64,000 nucleotides of DNA from Aquimarina latercula DSM 2041 (lineage in GTDB: Bacteria > Bacteroidota > Bacteroidia > Flavobacteriales > Flavobacteriaceae): NCBI RefSeq assembly GCF_000430645.1, contig NZ_AUMK01000021.1:1-64000 (forward strand), given 5' to 3'. Of this stretch, positions 27,903-36,218 are shown piece by piece. The position numbers and the translations under genes were made by a program. The notes beneath the pieces were generated by a model. It ran no database searches, was not told the origin of the DNA, and saw only the letters and a program-made list of their open reading frames with translations. The number at the start of each line of letters is the position of its first letter. Position 1 is the stretch's first letter.

Positions 27903-27917
27903 AGTGGTTTTCAGGGG
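27903..27917 (+). promoter_or_regulatory. shared motif upstream of vgrG
   Basis: AGTGGTTTTCAGGGG, identical to 39124-39138 upstream of the LRR lipoprotein gene; both are followed within a few bases by TTTTC. It is 180 bases before the vgrG start. Probably a regulator-binding site. Confidence 0.45.
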
Positions 27918-28096
27918 TATATTTTCACTGAATATCTGGTTGATCTAAGAGGTGTTGTTTTCTAAATTTGGAATAACCAAAAAGAACTATTGTTTATTCT
28001 TCGAAACCTAATTTATTGTCATTGAATACATTTAGTTAATAAGAATAATAGCTTGTTACTTTAATTGGTTACACAAATTAATCTTAAAACTCAGCA

Positions 28097-29887
28097 ATGG
28101 CACTTCAATCTAATATCCAAATTTTTATTGGGGGAGTTTCTATAAAAGCATTTAAGAAACTTACACTTAAGCAAGAAATAGACGATCATCATACACTAGA
28201 AATTTTATGTCGTAAAGATGTTTTAGAAAAGGTTTCTGATCTTTATGAGGATGAAAGCAATGATTTTTTAGGGCAAACTATTATTATTTCTATTTCATCA
28301 TTAGATTCCGTTAATGTTTATAAAGAATTAAAGTTTAATGGCGTTGTTACAGAAGTAAAAGTGACCAATGGGTTTCATCAATCCATGGGAGATTCTATTT
28401 TAATCAATGCTAAAAGTAATTCTATACTTACAGATGATGGGCCTCATTATGCATCATTTAGTGACGAAAACCTAACATCCATTCTTACGGATGTTTTTCA
28501 GAAATATGATCGTTCAAAATTAAATACTACAATAACTACAAGATTTAATAATCCATTGCATTATTGTGTGCAGCAAGGAGAAAGTAGTTTTCAATTTGCG
28601 AGTAGGCTATCCGCTCAATACGGAGAATGGTTTTATTATGATGGCGAAAATTTAATATTTGGAGAACCTCAAAATTCAGAAGAAGTTGCACTAACTTATG
28701 GGTTTGATCTTCAAGAATTTTCTAGACGTTTACAGCCTAGATCTAATAGTTATTCTTTTTTTACTAATGATTATCTAAGTAATGAGAAACATGAAGTTGG
28801 CACTTCAGAAATTACAAGTTCTATTAATGGGCATAATGGATTTGCTTCGAATAAAAGCAAAGAAATGTTCCCTCATAAAACACAAGTATTTTTAAATACT
28901 TATAATGATACTCAAACTAAACAAAGACTTGGTAATTTAGTAAAGGAACAAAAAAAGGCAGAAGAAATTAAACAGGTAATTATTACCGGTAAAAGTGATA
29001 ATCCTGGTGTTAGTTTAGGAAGAATAGTAAAAATAAAAGAAAAAAATAACGATCAAGGCGTTTATAGAATTATCAAAATAACGCATACAGCAACCGAAAA
29101 TGGGAAGTATATAAATCTTTTTGAAGGAATTGCAGTAGATCAAGATGTATATCCTAATACAAATATCTTTAAGATACCTAAAAGTGAGACTGAGGTCGCT
29201 ACAGTTACCGCTAATGATGATCCAGAAGGAATAGGTAGAATAAAAGTACAATTAAATTGGCAAAAACCGCTGGGAGTTTACACGCCTTGGCTTCGTGTAA
29301 TGACTCCGCATTCTGGAGGAGATAAAGGATTTCATTTTATTCCAGAGGTAGGAGAAGAAGTATTAATAGGTTTTGAGGGAGGAAATGCAGAGAGGCCTTT
29401 TGTCATGGGCGCATTGTATAATGGATCTGAGAATCCATCAGGATGGAAAACGGATAAAAACAATGTAAAAGCTATTAGAACTCGAAGTGGCCATACCATT
29501 GAATTAAATGATACTGATAAAGGGGAGTTTATTACTATAAAAGATAAGAATGAAAATCTAATTCATATTGATACCGCAAATAATAACATTACCATCACTG
29601 CATTGGAAACCATGACATTGAATGCAAAGAATTTTGAAATGAATGTTAAAGAGGATGCTTCATTTAATATTGGTAGAGATACAACAATTTATACAGAAAG
29701 AAATTTTGATACTTCTTCTTCTAATCATACAAATACAGTAGAAAGTAAAATGAAAAATACTATAGGAGGTGATTTAATTCAGAATAGTGGTAATGCAGAA
29801 ATTCAGAGTAAAAGAAATATGAAGATTGCTTGTGGAGCAACAGCTTCTTTTCAAGGCGGAGGAAATGTAAAAATTAGTAAAGGATAA
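28097..29887 (+). CDS. vgrG: type VI secretion spike protein VgrG (TssI)
   Basis: A 596-residue spike protein of the contractile injection apparatus, trimeric, which carries effectors at its tip. The N-terminal two thirds have the gp27-like layout (SFQFASRLSAQYGEWFYYDG, about 165-185, is the family signature). The gp5-like OB-fold follows (about 373-450: GRIKVQLNW, TPWLRVMTPHSGG, PEVGEEVLIGFEGG). The C-terminus, after IELNDTDKGEFITI, is a repetitive beta-helix needle. No toxin extension is present. None of the sheath, baseplate or membrane-complex genes is nearby, so this is a satellite VgrG island. Three or more effector genes follow in the same orientation. Confidence 0.93.
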   Translation: MALQSNIQIFIGGVSIKAFKKLTLKQEIDDHHTLEILCRKDVLEKVSDLYEDESNDFLGQTIIISISSLDSVNVYKELKFNGVVTEVKVTNGFHQSMGDSILINAKSNSILTDDGPHYASFSDENLTSILTDVFQKYDRSKLNTTITTRFNNPLHYCVQQGESSFQFASRLSAQYGEWFYYDGENLIFGEPQNSEEVALTYGFDLQEFSRRLQPRSNSYSFFTNDYLSNEKHEVGTSEITSSINGHNGFASNKSKEMFPHKTQVFLNTYNDTQTKQRLGNLVKEQKKAEEIKQVIITGKSDNPGVSLGRIVKIKEKNNDQGVYRIIKITHTATENGKYINLFEGIAVDQDVYPNTNIFKIPKSETEVATVTANDDPEGIGRIKVQLNWQKPLGVYTPWLRVMTPHSGGDKGFHFIPEVGEEVLIGFEGGNAERPFVMGALYNGSENPSGWKTDKNNVKAIRTRSGHTIELNDTDKGEFITIKDKNENLIHIDTANNNITITALETMTLNAKNFEMNVKEDASFNIGRDTTIYTERNFDTSSSNHTNTVESKMKNTIGGDLIQNSGNAEIQSKRNMKIACGATASFQGGGNVKISKG

Positions 29888-29911
29888 ACGTATTTTTTTA
29901 ACACATAAGTC

Positions 29912-30706
29912 ATGATCCCAAGTAAATATAGATTTAGAACACAAGAGATACAATTAAATATTCCGAAACAAGGAATGCATAAATATTTGATAGAAAGTAC
30001 AAATTTTATTAATTATTCTGGAGAAATACGTTGTTCTCGGAAGAAAGAAGTTTCTCTTTCTATGGAATACAATGAGGACCAACCATACATTCGCTTTGTG
30101 AATGTTGAGATTGAAAATGATAATTTTCAATTCTCTGACGGGTCCTTTGCAATGCAAGATATTATAAAAAGAACGGCTTCAGTTTATAATAAACTTAATT
30201 TACAAGTATCTTATAAAGGGCAAATTTTATCCATAGATAATATAGAAGAACTACAAGAGAATTGGTATAAAATAAAAATGTACTTTGAAAGTAAGTATAA
30301 AGGAAATCAAATACAGCGTTTCATTTTAAAAACAGAAGCGATATTAAATTCGGAAGAAGAGATTATAAAAGATATTTCTCTATATCATAATTTTGGAGGA
30401 TTAATAAAATCGATCTATCAAAAATATAGTTCTGATTCTTGTAGTATTACTTCACAGTATTTATCTACAAAATACGGAAAGGTCTCTACAGAAGAGGATG
30501 TTTTATTACAATCAGCAAAGGAAACAGAAGATATTCAATTACAATTACAAGCTCATTATCCCAAAAATAAAGAATATGTTTCAGTAAACGGAACTTATAA
30601 TTTTAAAGGGATACTTGAATCTTGGTTGCAGCGAGCTGTAATTTCTAGTATAGAAAAATATGGCAGACAAGAATATCATAATACCGTTAGTATAATTCAA
30701 CTATAA
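29912..30706 (+). CDS. uncharacterised protein between vgrG and PAAR-like genes; possible adaptor
   Basis: 264 aa, no signal peptide, no membrane segment, no recognised domain. It starts 24 bases after vgrG and ends two bases before the next gene, so the three are surely one transcript. The position between a spike and its PAAR-like tip is where effector-loading adaptors (DUF1795, DUF4123, DUF2169 types) lie in Proteobacteria, but I see none of their motifs. The sequence is mixed alpha/beta, with a long charged helix region near 190-215. A structural or chaperone role in effector loading is inferred from context only. Confidence 0.6.
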   Translation: MIPSKYRFRTQEIQLNIPKQGMHKYLIESTNFINYSGEIRCSRKKEVSLSMEYNEDQPYIRFVNVEIENDNFQFSDGSFAMQDIIKRTASVYNKLNLQVSYKGQILSIDNIEELQENWYKIKMYFESKYKGNQIQRFILKTEAILNSEEEIIKDISLYHNFGGLIKSIYQKYSSDSCSITSQYLSTKYGKVSTEEDVLLQSAKETEDIQLQLQAHYPKNKEYVSVNGTYNFKGILESWLQRAVISSIEKYGRQEYHNTVSIIQL

Positions 30707-30708
30707 TA

Positions 30709-32415
30709 ATGGCAGGGCAATTTGTAAAAAATGGAGCTACTTTAAAATGTCCTCTATGTTCTAGTAGCGGTACATTAATCGTATCACATACTCAAGTGCA
30801 ATTACAAGACACTCCTTGTGCAACAAATGGAGATCGAACTAAGTCTAATCTTGTTTTTGGAGGGGTTTGTAAAAAATGGCGTAAAAGCCCACCGCCTTGT
30901 GCAAGTGTAATTGCTCCGACTCAATGGAAGGGAATTGCGACAGATGTAGAAATTGACGGAGAATTTATGTTAATAGAAGATTCTACAATTACCTGTAGTA
31001 CTGGTGGCGTCGATATTGGTATTGATGATACTGCTCAGATGGATGTTCCAACAGATTTGCCAGATACTGAGAATGCCGTGCTAAAAAAGTTTTTGGTTAA
31101 TATAAGAAGACCAGATGATTATAAAGGCGAATATGGTTTTGATTGGTTACGAGAAGAATATATTCATCCAATTGAAACTATAGTATATGATAATGGAAGG
31201 AATTCTTTTTCTGGACCTTTAAACCAACAACTACCTATATGTAAAAATGTAGAGGATCTAAAGAATGAATATAAAACAAAAGATGTAGTGAATCCGATTA
31301 CTCCTTATGGAGAAGAGTATTATCCGGCATGGTTATCCATTTTTCCTAATGTCTCTTATAATGGAGTAAATGAGGTAAAGTTAAATATAGAAATAGAAGA
31401 GATAGAACCATTAGAAAATGATGCTACTCAAATTATTTTTGAATCAGCTAATGATTCACTTACAGTCACTCCATCGCAAATAAGTTTAAGTGAACTTTTG
31501 GGAGAAAAGCAAACTAGGGATTTAGGCACTACTACCAAGATTTTTTACGTAGCTGAAAAAGTAATTACAATAAAATGTGAAGGAAATCCTTTGGAAAATC
31601 ATGAAGAAATAAAAATCTATGCGGAGTTGGATGGAGAAAAGGAAGAAGTAGGGAAATTAATGATATATCAAAATGATGCTATTGCCTTGATGGAAATTGT
31701 AATAGTAGATGTTAGTATCGGAACCCCCCAGAATAAGAGTACGTCTTTTATAAAACCTTTATTAGAGCATTCTTTTTCGCAAGCAATGATTCAACCTGTC
31801 GTTATGTCCTTGACAAATTTTGATATTACTTCATTACCCGATGATAATGAAGAGGTATTAGATTTTAAAAACACCTATTTACAAAATTCTGGAATAATCC
31901 AAGGAGGTTTAGAAGTTATTGTAGGTTTTGAAGATGCATTTCTTAGTTTGTTTAATCGTTATGGAAACACAGGGTTAACACATAGGATAAATAGTAACCT
32001 ATCTAAAAAAACGTATATATTTTTAACACCTTTTCAACTAAAACATCCAGATACAGGAGAAGATTTAAGAGGAATGGCTTATATCGGAGATTTTAATAAT
32101 CCAGCAAATCCAGGATGGGGTAATTCTGTGCTTATGACCCCTTTTGGTCTTTTGGATGACTCTAATGTGATACACGAGTTAGGACATTCATTGTCATTAC
32201 CGCATACTTTTGAGGAATATTTTGCACGACCATTTACTTTTTATCAGGGTTTTACAGATAATCACATGGATTATTTTAATCAATATCACCCTGATCCTAA
32301 TACTATTGGAGGTGCAAATCCAAATAAAGAGAATATGCATTCATTTTTTAAATGGCAATGGGATATTATGAGAGGAGATAAAAGTTTGGTGTACGACAAT
32401 AACAATATAGAATAA
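30709..32415 (+). CDS. DUF4280 PAAR-like tip protein fused to a metallopeptidase effector domain
   Basis: 568 aa. Residues 1-110 are a DUF4280-type PAAR-like domain (CPLCSSSGTLIVSH, KSPPPCASVIAPTQWKG, EDSTITCSTGGVDI), which caps the VgrG spike. A linker and beta-rich middle follow. The C-terminus has a zinc site HELGHSLSLPHTF (H489, E490, H493, H499), with spacing as in metzincins and the HTF ending typical of pappalysin-like M43, but Ser where Gly is usual. A secreted protease effector is the best reading. The DNA of the first 340 bases is nearly the same as in the following gene, so the C-terminus was probably exchanged. No immunity gene follows. Confidence 0.85.
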   Translation: MAGQFVKNGATLKCPLCSSSGTLIVSHTQVQLQDTPCATNGDRTKSNLVFGGVCKKWRKSPPPCASVIAPTQWKGIATDVEIDGEFMLIEDSTITCSTGGVDIGIDDTAQMDVPTDLPDTENAVLKKFLVNIRRPDDYKGEYGFDWLREEYIHPIETIVYDNGRNSFSGPLNQQLPICKNVEDLKNEYKTKDVVNPITPYGEEYYPAWLSIFPNVSYNGVNEVKLNIEIEEIEPLENDATQIIFESANDSLTVTPSQISLSELLGEKQTRDLGTTTKIFYVAEKVITIKCEGNPLENHEEIKIYAELDGEKEEVGKLMIYQNDAIALMEIVIVDVSIGTPQNKSTSFIKPLLEHSFSQAMIQPVVMSLTNFDITSLPDDNEEVLDFKNTYLQNSGIIQGGLEVIVGFEDAFLSLFNRYGNTGLTHRINSNLSKKTYIFLTPFQLKHPDTGEDLRGMAYIGDFNNPANPGWGNSVLMTPFGLLDDSNVIHELGHSLSLPHTFEEYFARPFTFYQGFTDNHMDYFNQYHPDPNTIGGANPNKENMHSFFKWQWDIMRGDKSLVYDNNNIE

Positions 32416-32452
32416 GATTATGTAAAAAAAATACGCTTAAAACCTATGAATC

Positions 32453-33685
32453 ATGTCTGGACAATTTGTAAAAAACGGAGCTACCTTAAGCTGTCCGCTC
32501 TGTTCTAGTGATGGAGTACTTGTTGTATCACATACAGAAGTGCAATTACAAGATACACCATGTGCGACTAATGGAGATCGAAACAAATCGAATCTTGTTT
32601 TTGGAGGAGTATGCAAAAAATGGAGAAAAAGTCCACCGCCCTGTGCAGGTGTAATTGCTCCTAAACAATGGCAAGGAGTTGCTAGTAATTTAGAAATCGA
32701 TGGAGAGTTTATGTTGTTAGAAGACTCTACAATTGGATGTGCAACGGGAGGAGTAGATATCGTAATTAAAGATACCGTTCAGATAGACGTCCCTACTGAT
32801 TTACCTGAATCAATGCTACAAGATATAGAAGTGCCTTTTTATGTAGAACGTTATAGAATACCAGGATTAAATGAAGATGGAAGTGCAATTGCCAATGATA
32901 TGGCCTATGGTTCAGGAGTACCTAGTACGTTGATTTATTCAGAAGAGGAGATACAAGCTTACAAGCAAGAATATGAGCAGGATGGTTTTAATGATACAGA
33001 ACATATAGAGTTCGCAAATGGAGATAGGATTACAGATAAAGCAATATATAAGACTGAAGAAATAACAGAAATAAGACCTATTTTATTTAATCTTACCAGG
33101 TTGAATTTTGATTTTATGCTCTTTGATGATTTTAGAATTATGGCTTTTCAACTTTCTTCAGGTGCATTAAGAGAAAATATAGCATCTATGATTGATAAGT
33201 TTCAAAATAATGAAGGAGGGATTTATGAGAATGATGAACTTAATCAAGCGGCTATCGAGAGTTCTGCAACCGAAAGATTTTGTGCGGCTTTAGAAAATGA
33301 CATTACACAACGAATACAGAATAGGGGAGGAAATATTGCGGCGGCAGAAGATACATCTATAAGATGGCAAAGAAGACAGGGTGCTTCTCCTTCATTTGCT
33401 AGAGGAGAAGATAACAATCTTTTTAGGGGGTTAACAATTGCTGTGAATGATATTTGGAGTTACGAAGTAAGTGTTATTGAATATACTAAAAAAGAAAACG
33501 GTTATGATATCAAATATGAGGTGATTTATTGGGATCATTTTGGGTTGGATTTACCGGATATGCAAAAGTTTTATTCACTAGGAGCAGGATTTAGAGGATG
33601 GTTTTTCTTACAACATGTGAGAGGTTATAAACCTTTTTTGACAAAGATAACTTTTGAAAAAGAGTTTTTTGTACCTGTTTCCTAA
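32453..33685 (+). CDS. DUF4280 PAAR-like tip protein fused to a DUF3289-like effector domain
   Basis: 410 aa. Residues 1-115 repeat the PAAR-like domain of the previous gene almost exactly. The C-terminal part (about 215-405) shows the pattern I recall for DUF3289: SATERFCAALENDI, GLTIAVNDIWSYEV, YWDHFGLDLPDM, then FRGWFFLQHVRGYKPF. DUF3289 domains occur in T6SS and colicin-like proteins and are believed to be toxins. The assignment is from memory of motifs. The intergenic space to the next gene (126 bases) is too short for an immunity gene, so its protection, if needed, is encoded elsewhere. Confidence 0.8.
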   Translation: MSGQFVKNGATLSCPLCSSDGVLVVSHTEVQLQDTPCATNGDRNKSNLVFGGVCKKWRKSPPPCAGVIAPKQWQGVASNLEIDGEFMLLEDSTIGCATGGVDIVIKDTVQIDVPTDLPESMLQDIEVPFYVERYRIPGLNEDGSAIANDMAYGSGVPSTLIYSEEEIQAYKQEYEQDGFNDTEHIEFANGDRITDKAIYKTEEITEIRPILFNLTRLNFDFMLFDDFRIMAFQLSSGALRENIASMIDKFQNNEGGIYENDELNQAAIESSATERFCAALENDITQRIQNRGGNIAAAEDTSIRWQRRQGASPSFARGEDNNLFRGLTIAVNDIWSYEVSVIEYTKKENGYDIKYEVIYWDHFGLDLPDMQKFYSLGAGFRGWFFLQHVRGYKPFLTKITFEKEFFVPVS

Positions 33686-33811
33686 TTGGTAAATATTCTT
33701 TGAAGAGTGTTAGAAGGTAAATAACAAAATAGTTGATACTTCTCTAGAAATAAGAGGTGATCTTTTATGATTCTATAGATAAAGAAATATAATATTATAT
33801 CATAAGAAATT

Positions 33812-35371
33812 ATGGGTGAACATATTCAAGAAGCAATTAATGCAGCACGACAATTGATAGAGGCTCGTTCTAAAAGAATTGAGGAGATTAATCGCAATTG
33901 GGCTGATTATGCAAATCAAACAACTTTAGCTACTAATGAAGGAGAAGAAGCCCTACAGGATGCGTATTTTGCTGAGAAAAAAGAACGGGAGGTACCAGCA
34001 AATGATTCTTCAGAAACAGAACCTGAAACATATACAGTTGTAAGTGGCGATACTCTTGGTAGAATAGCGAATAGTTATGATGATGTAAGTGTGGAAGATA
34101 TAGTTCAGGCCAATTCATCGTTAGATTCAGCTGATGAGATTGGTGTCGGAGATATCTTAATTATACCAAATGTAATTCCCATGATTACTGAGGTATATTA
34201 CAATCCTACAAACATAGTAACTTTGGGTAGTGACACCTATATTGTAGTAAAAGGTTTTGCATTACAAGGTAAAGAAGCGACAATTCAAGTTTTTGAAAAA
34301 AGTCCTTTTTTATTAATGGAGGCTGAAGATACTCCGTTGACATTTTTAGAATATGGATCTTTGGATCCAGAAGGAGATGACTTGATCAATGAAAACCAAA
34401 CAGAATTTAAAGTTCAATTTAATGATCAGGGAGAAGCAATTGTAAAAATACAACTAAGACCAAAAAAGGAGGATCCAGATACAGTTTATTTAGAATGGCA
34501 GGAGAAATTTATACCCAAAGAACCCGAAGAAGGAATGACATTGCCGCCTCCGACTCAAGAAGAAATACAAATAATTGAGCCAGAACAACCATTAACTTTC
34601 GGAAATGGTACTCCTGGAGAAGATGTATTATCTCCTACGAATCAATCAGCGAATTTTCCTCTTCCTGGGGCAAAACAGTCATTACCTCCAATTATAGATT
34701 TTTTATGGTTAAAAGTAGAAGTAGCTGGAGATAATGGCACTTATGAAAGACGCTTTCCTGAAGAAAGAGGAGAATATTTTAGATTAGAAGTTAATAAACG
34801 TGCTCCTTGGATGGAAATTGCTATTAGAGAAGCAAAAAAGGCGAGAGGCATAGTAGAAGGAATAGAACCAATGTATACTATGGCCAAAAATTACTTGCGT
34901 TTTGTAGGAAATCCTTTTGAACCAACAAGTTCGAGAAATGGACCCTGGTGTGCTGCTTTTATGAATTGGTGTATGGAAGAAAGTGGTCATAATTATGCAT
35001 TAAGCGCTAGTTCTTTAGCCCCAATCCATGAAAATTTTGATAAAAATTTCAAACAAATAGAAGTGCCTGTTTATGGATGCATAGTAGTATATGCGAACAT
35101 TAGTCAATGGAGAGGTCATACAGGTTTTTTATTTGGAATGGCAACTAATGGCGATTACATCCTTTTAGGAGGAAATCAAGATAATTCTATAAAACTAGCT
35201 CCTTACGGAGAATCAATAGGAAGTAAAAGACTTTATGGATTTTATGTCCCAGCTGACTATGAGTTAGGGTTCAATGATCAATTAACGGATAATGACAGAA
35301 ATATAGACATTTCAAGAATACATACGGAATGGGGGATAATCCCGTCTGAAGATAAACAGGAGGTAGAATGA
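33812..35371 (+). CDS. T6SS effector: shared N-terminal module, LysM, cysteine peptidase/amidase domain
   Basis: 519 aa. Residues 1-58 form a helical module that recurs in the gene at 36219. LysM follows (72-117, YTVVSGDTLGRIANSY). A second shared region (about 130-330) has beta strands and a proline-rich linker (FIPKEPEEGMTLPPP). The C-terminus is a CHAP/NlpC-like hydrolase of the TIGR02594 type: WMEIAIREAKKARG, Cys380 in GPWCAAFMNW, His436 in WRGHTGFLFG. The likely target is the peptidoglycan peptide of rival bacteria. Its stop overlaps the start of a lipoprotein gene by four bases, the arrangement of an effector with its periplasmic immunity protein. Confidence 0.85.
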   Translation: MGEHIQEAINAARQLIEARSKRIEEINRNWADYANQTTLATNEGEEALQDAYFAEKKEREVPANDSSETEPETYTVVSGDTLGRIANSYDDVSVEDIVQANSSLDSADEIGVGDILIIPNVIPMITEVYYNPTNIVTLGSDTYIVVKGFALQGKEATIQVFEKSPFLLMEAEDTPLTFLEYGSLDPEGDDLINENQTEFKVQFNDQGEAIVKIQLRPKKEDPDTVYLEWQEKFIPKEPEEGMTLPPPTQEEIQIIEPEQPLTFGNGTPGEDVLSPTNQSANFPLPGAKQSLPPIIDFLWLKVEVAGDNGTYERRFPEERGEYFRLEVNKRAPWMEIAIREAKKARGIVEGIEPMYTMAKNYLRFVGNPFEPTSSRNGPWCAAFMNWCMEESGHNYALSASSLAPIHENFDKNFKQIEVPVYGCIVVYANISQWRGHTGFLFGMATNGDYILLGGNQDNSIKLAPYGESIGSKRLYGFYVPADYELGFNDQLTDNDRNIDISRIHTEWGIIPSEDKQEVE

Positions 35372-35898
35372 TTATGAAAAATAAATTATACTTGTTTTAT
35401 TTTTTGATCATAAAATTGTTAGTTAGTTCCTGCACTAACGTAACTATTAATTCGATCATCAGTGAAAAAAGGACAATAAAAAAAGGAAGTATTAAAAATT
35501 ATCAAAGCTGTATTAAATTTTCAGATAGCTTAAAGGTTAATGAATTTGTTGTTAATTATATTAATCATATTTATAGTAATGATCTAATCGCTTTATCTGA
35601 AAAGAATAGTTATCCTTTAAAATTTATAGGTTCTAAAGTTGATAGTAAAGAAGAGTTTTTATTAAAATTCAAAAACTCAAAATCTAACCTTAATTCCATA
35701 TTCAATATTGAAGTGTTTAATGAAAAAGATATCTTAATAGATTCTATAAGCTCTAAAAATACCGAAATTCTTTATAAAGATGATTTAAAAAACAAAAACT
35801 GTAAGGAAGTATTTATAGGCTTTAAAACTGGGTTATACCTAAAAATTAATAAGAGTAATAGTAAATATAAAATAATGGTAATAGATTTTGCTGGGTAA
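35368..35898 (+). CDS. lipoprotein, candidate immunity protein for the preceding effector
   Basis: 176 aa with a lipoprotein signal (FYFLIIKLLVSSC, Cys about 22), so it should be in the periplasm, where a peptidoglycan hydrolase would act. The remainder has no recognised domain. The start ATGA overlaps the effector stop; a purine-rich AGGAGG lies just before it. Alternative start: ATG at 35374. Immunity function is inferred from position, size, compartment and the same arrangement in the next effector pair. Confidence 0.6.
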   Translation: MIMKNKLYLFYFLIIKLLVSSCTNVTINSIISEKRTIKKGSIKNYQSCIKFSDSLKVNEFVVNYINHIYSNDLIALSEKNSYPLKFIGSKVDSKEEFLLKFKNSKSNLNSIFNIEVFNEKDILIDSISSKNTEILYKDDLKNKNCKEVFIGFKTGLYLKINKSNSKYKIMVIDFAG

Positions 35899-35903
35899 AT
35901 AAC

Positions 35904-36153
35904 TTTCATAAACTTGAATTAGCGCATTTGTATGAAAGAGGAGATATTTATTAAAGAACAAAATACTAAATAAAAAATATTTACAGTGGATTTAATGGAA
36001 GTGCTAAGAAGTTATGATCCAGTGAGAATGGAAAACAATCTTCTTTTAGTTCCTGTTAAGGCAAATGACCAAGAAATAGAATCAATGACTCTTTACAGAT
36101 TTAAAGTTAATGAAAATCGTCTAGAATTGAAATCTGTAAATTGTATAGGATGA
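35904..36153 (+). pseudogene. remnants of a further effector/immunity pair
   Basis: Two open fragments lie in this gap of 320 bases. One (35904-35954) encodes FHKLELAHLYERGDIY and a stop, without a start, like the end of a lost effector. The second (ATG 35995 to 36153, 52 codons) encodes MEVLRSYDPVRMENNLLL..., ending SVNCIG, like the C-terminal part of a small immunity protein. Neither is long enough to be a complete gene. They fit displaced pieces left when an effector cassette was replaced. It is also possible that the second is an intact tiny gene. Confidence 0.4.
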
Positions 36154-36218
36154 TTAGAAATAAATGGCATCTAAATTTATGAATTATTACATCTATTTGT
36201 AATAAAAAGAATATTAGA

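Larger units (their letters stand above)
27330..28096. other. 767-base region before vgrG
   Basis: Contains the amylase terminator, a sigma-54-like promoter, a 31-codon ORF with its own terminator, and, at 27903, the motif shared with the LRR gene. These are listed separately. The rest is AT-rich and shows nothing further. Confidence 0.6.

Noticed and set aside
33686..33811. Immunity gene between the DUF3289-like effector and the next effector
   Set aside because: Only 126 bases, with no open frame long enough and no start site that could be supported.
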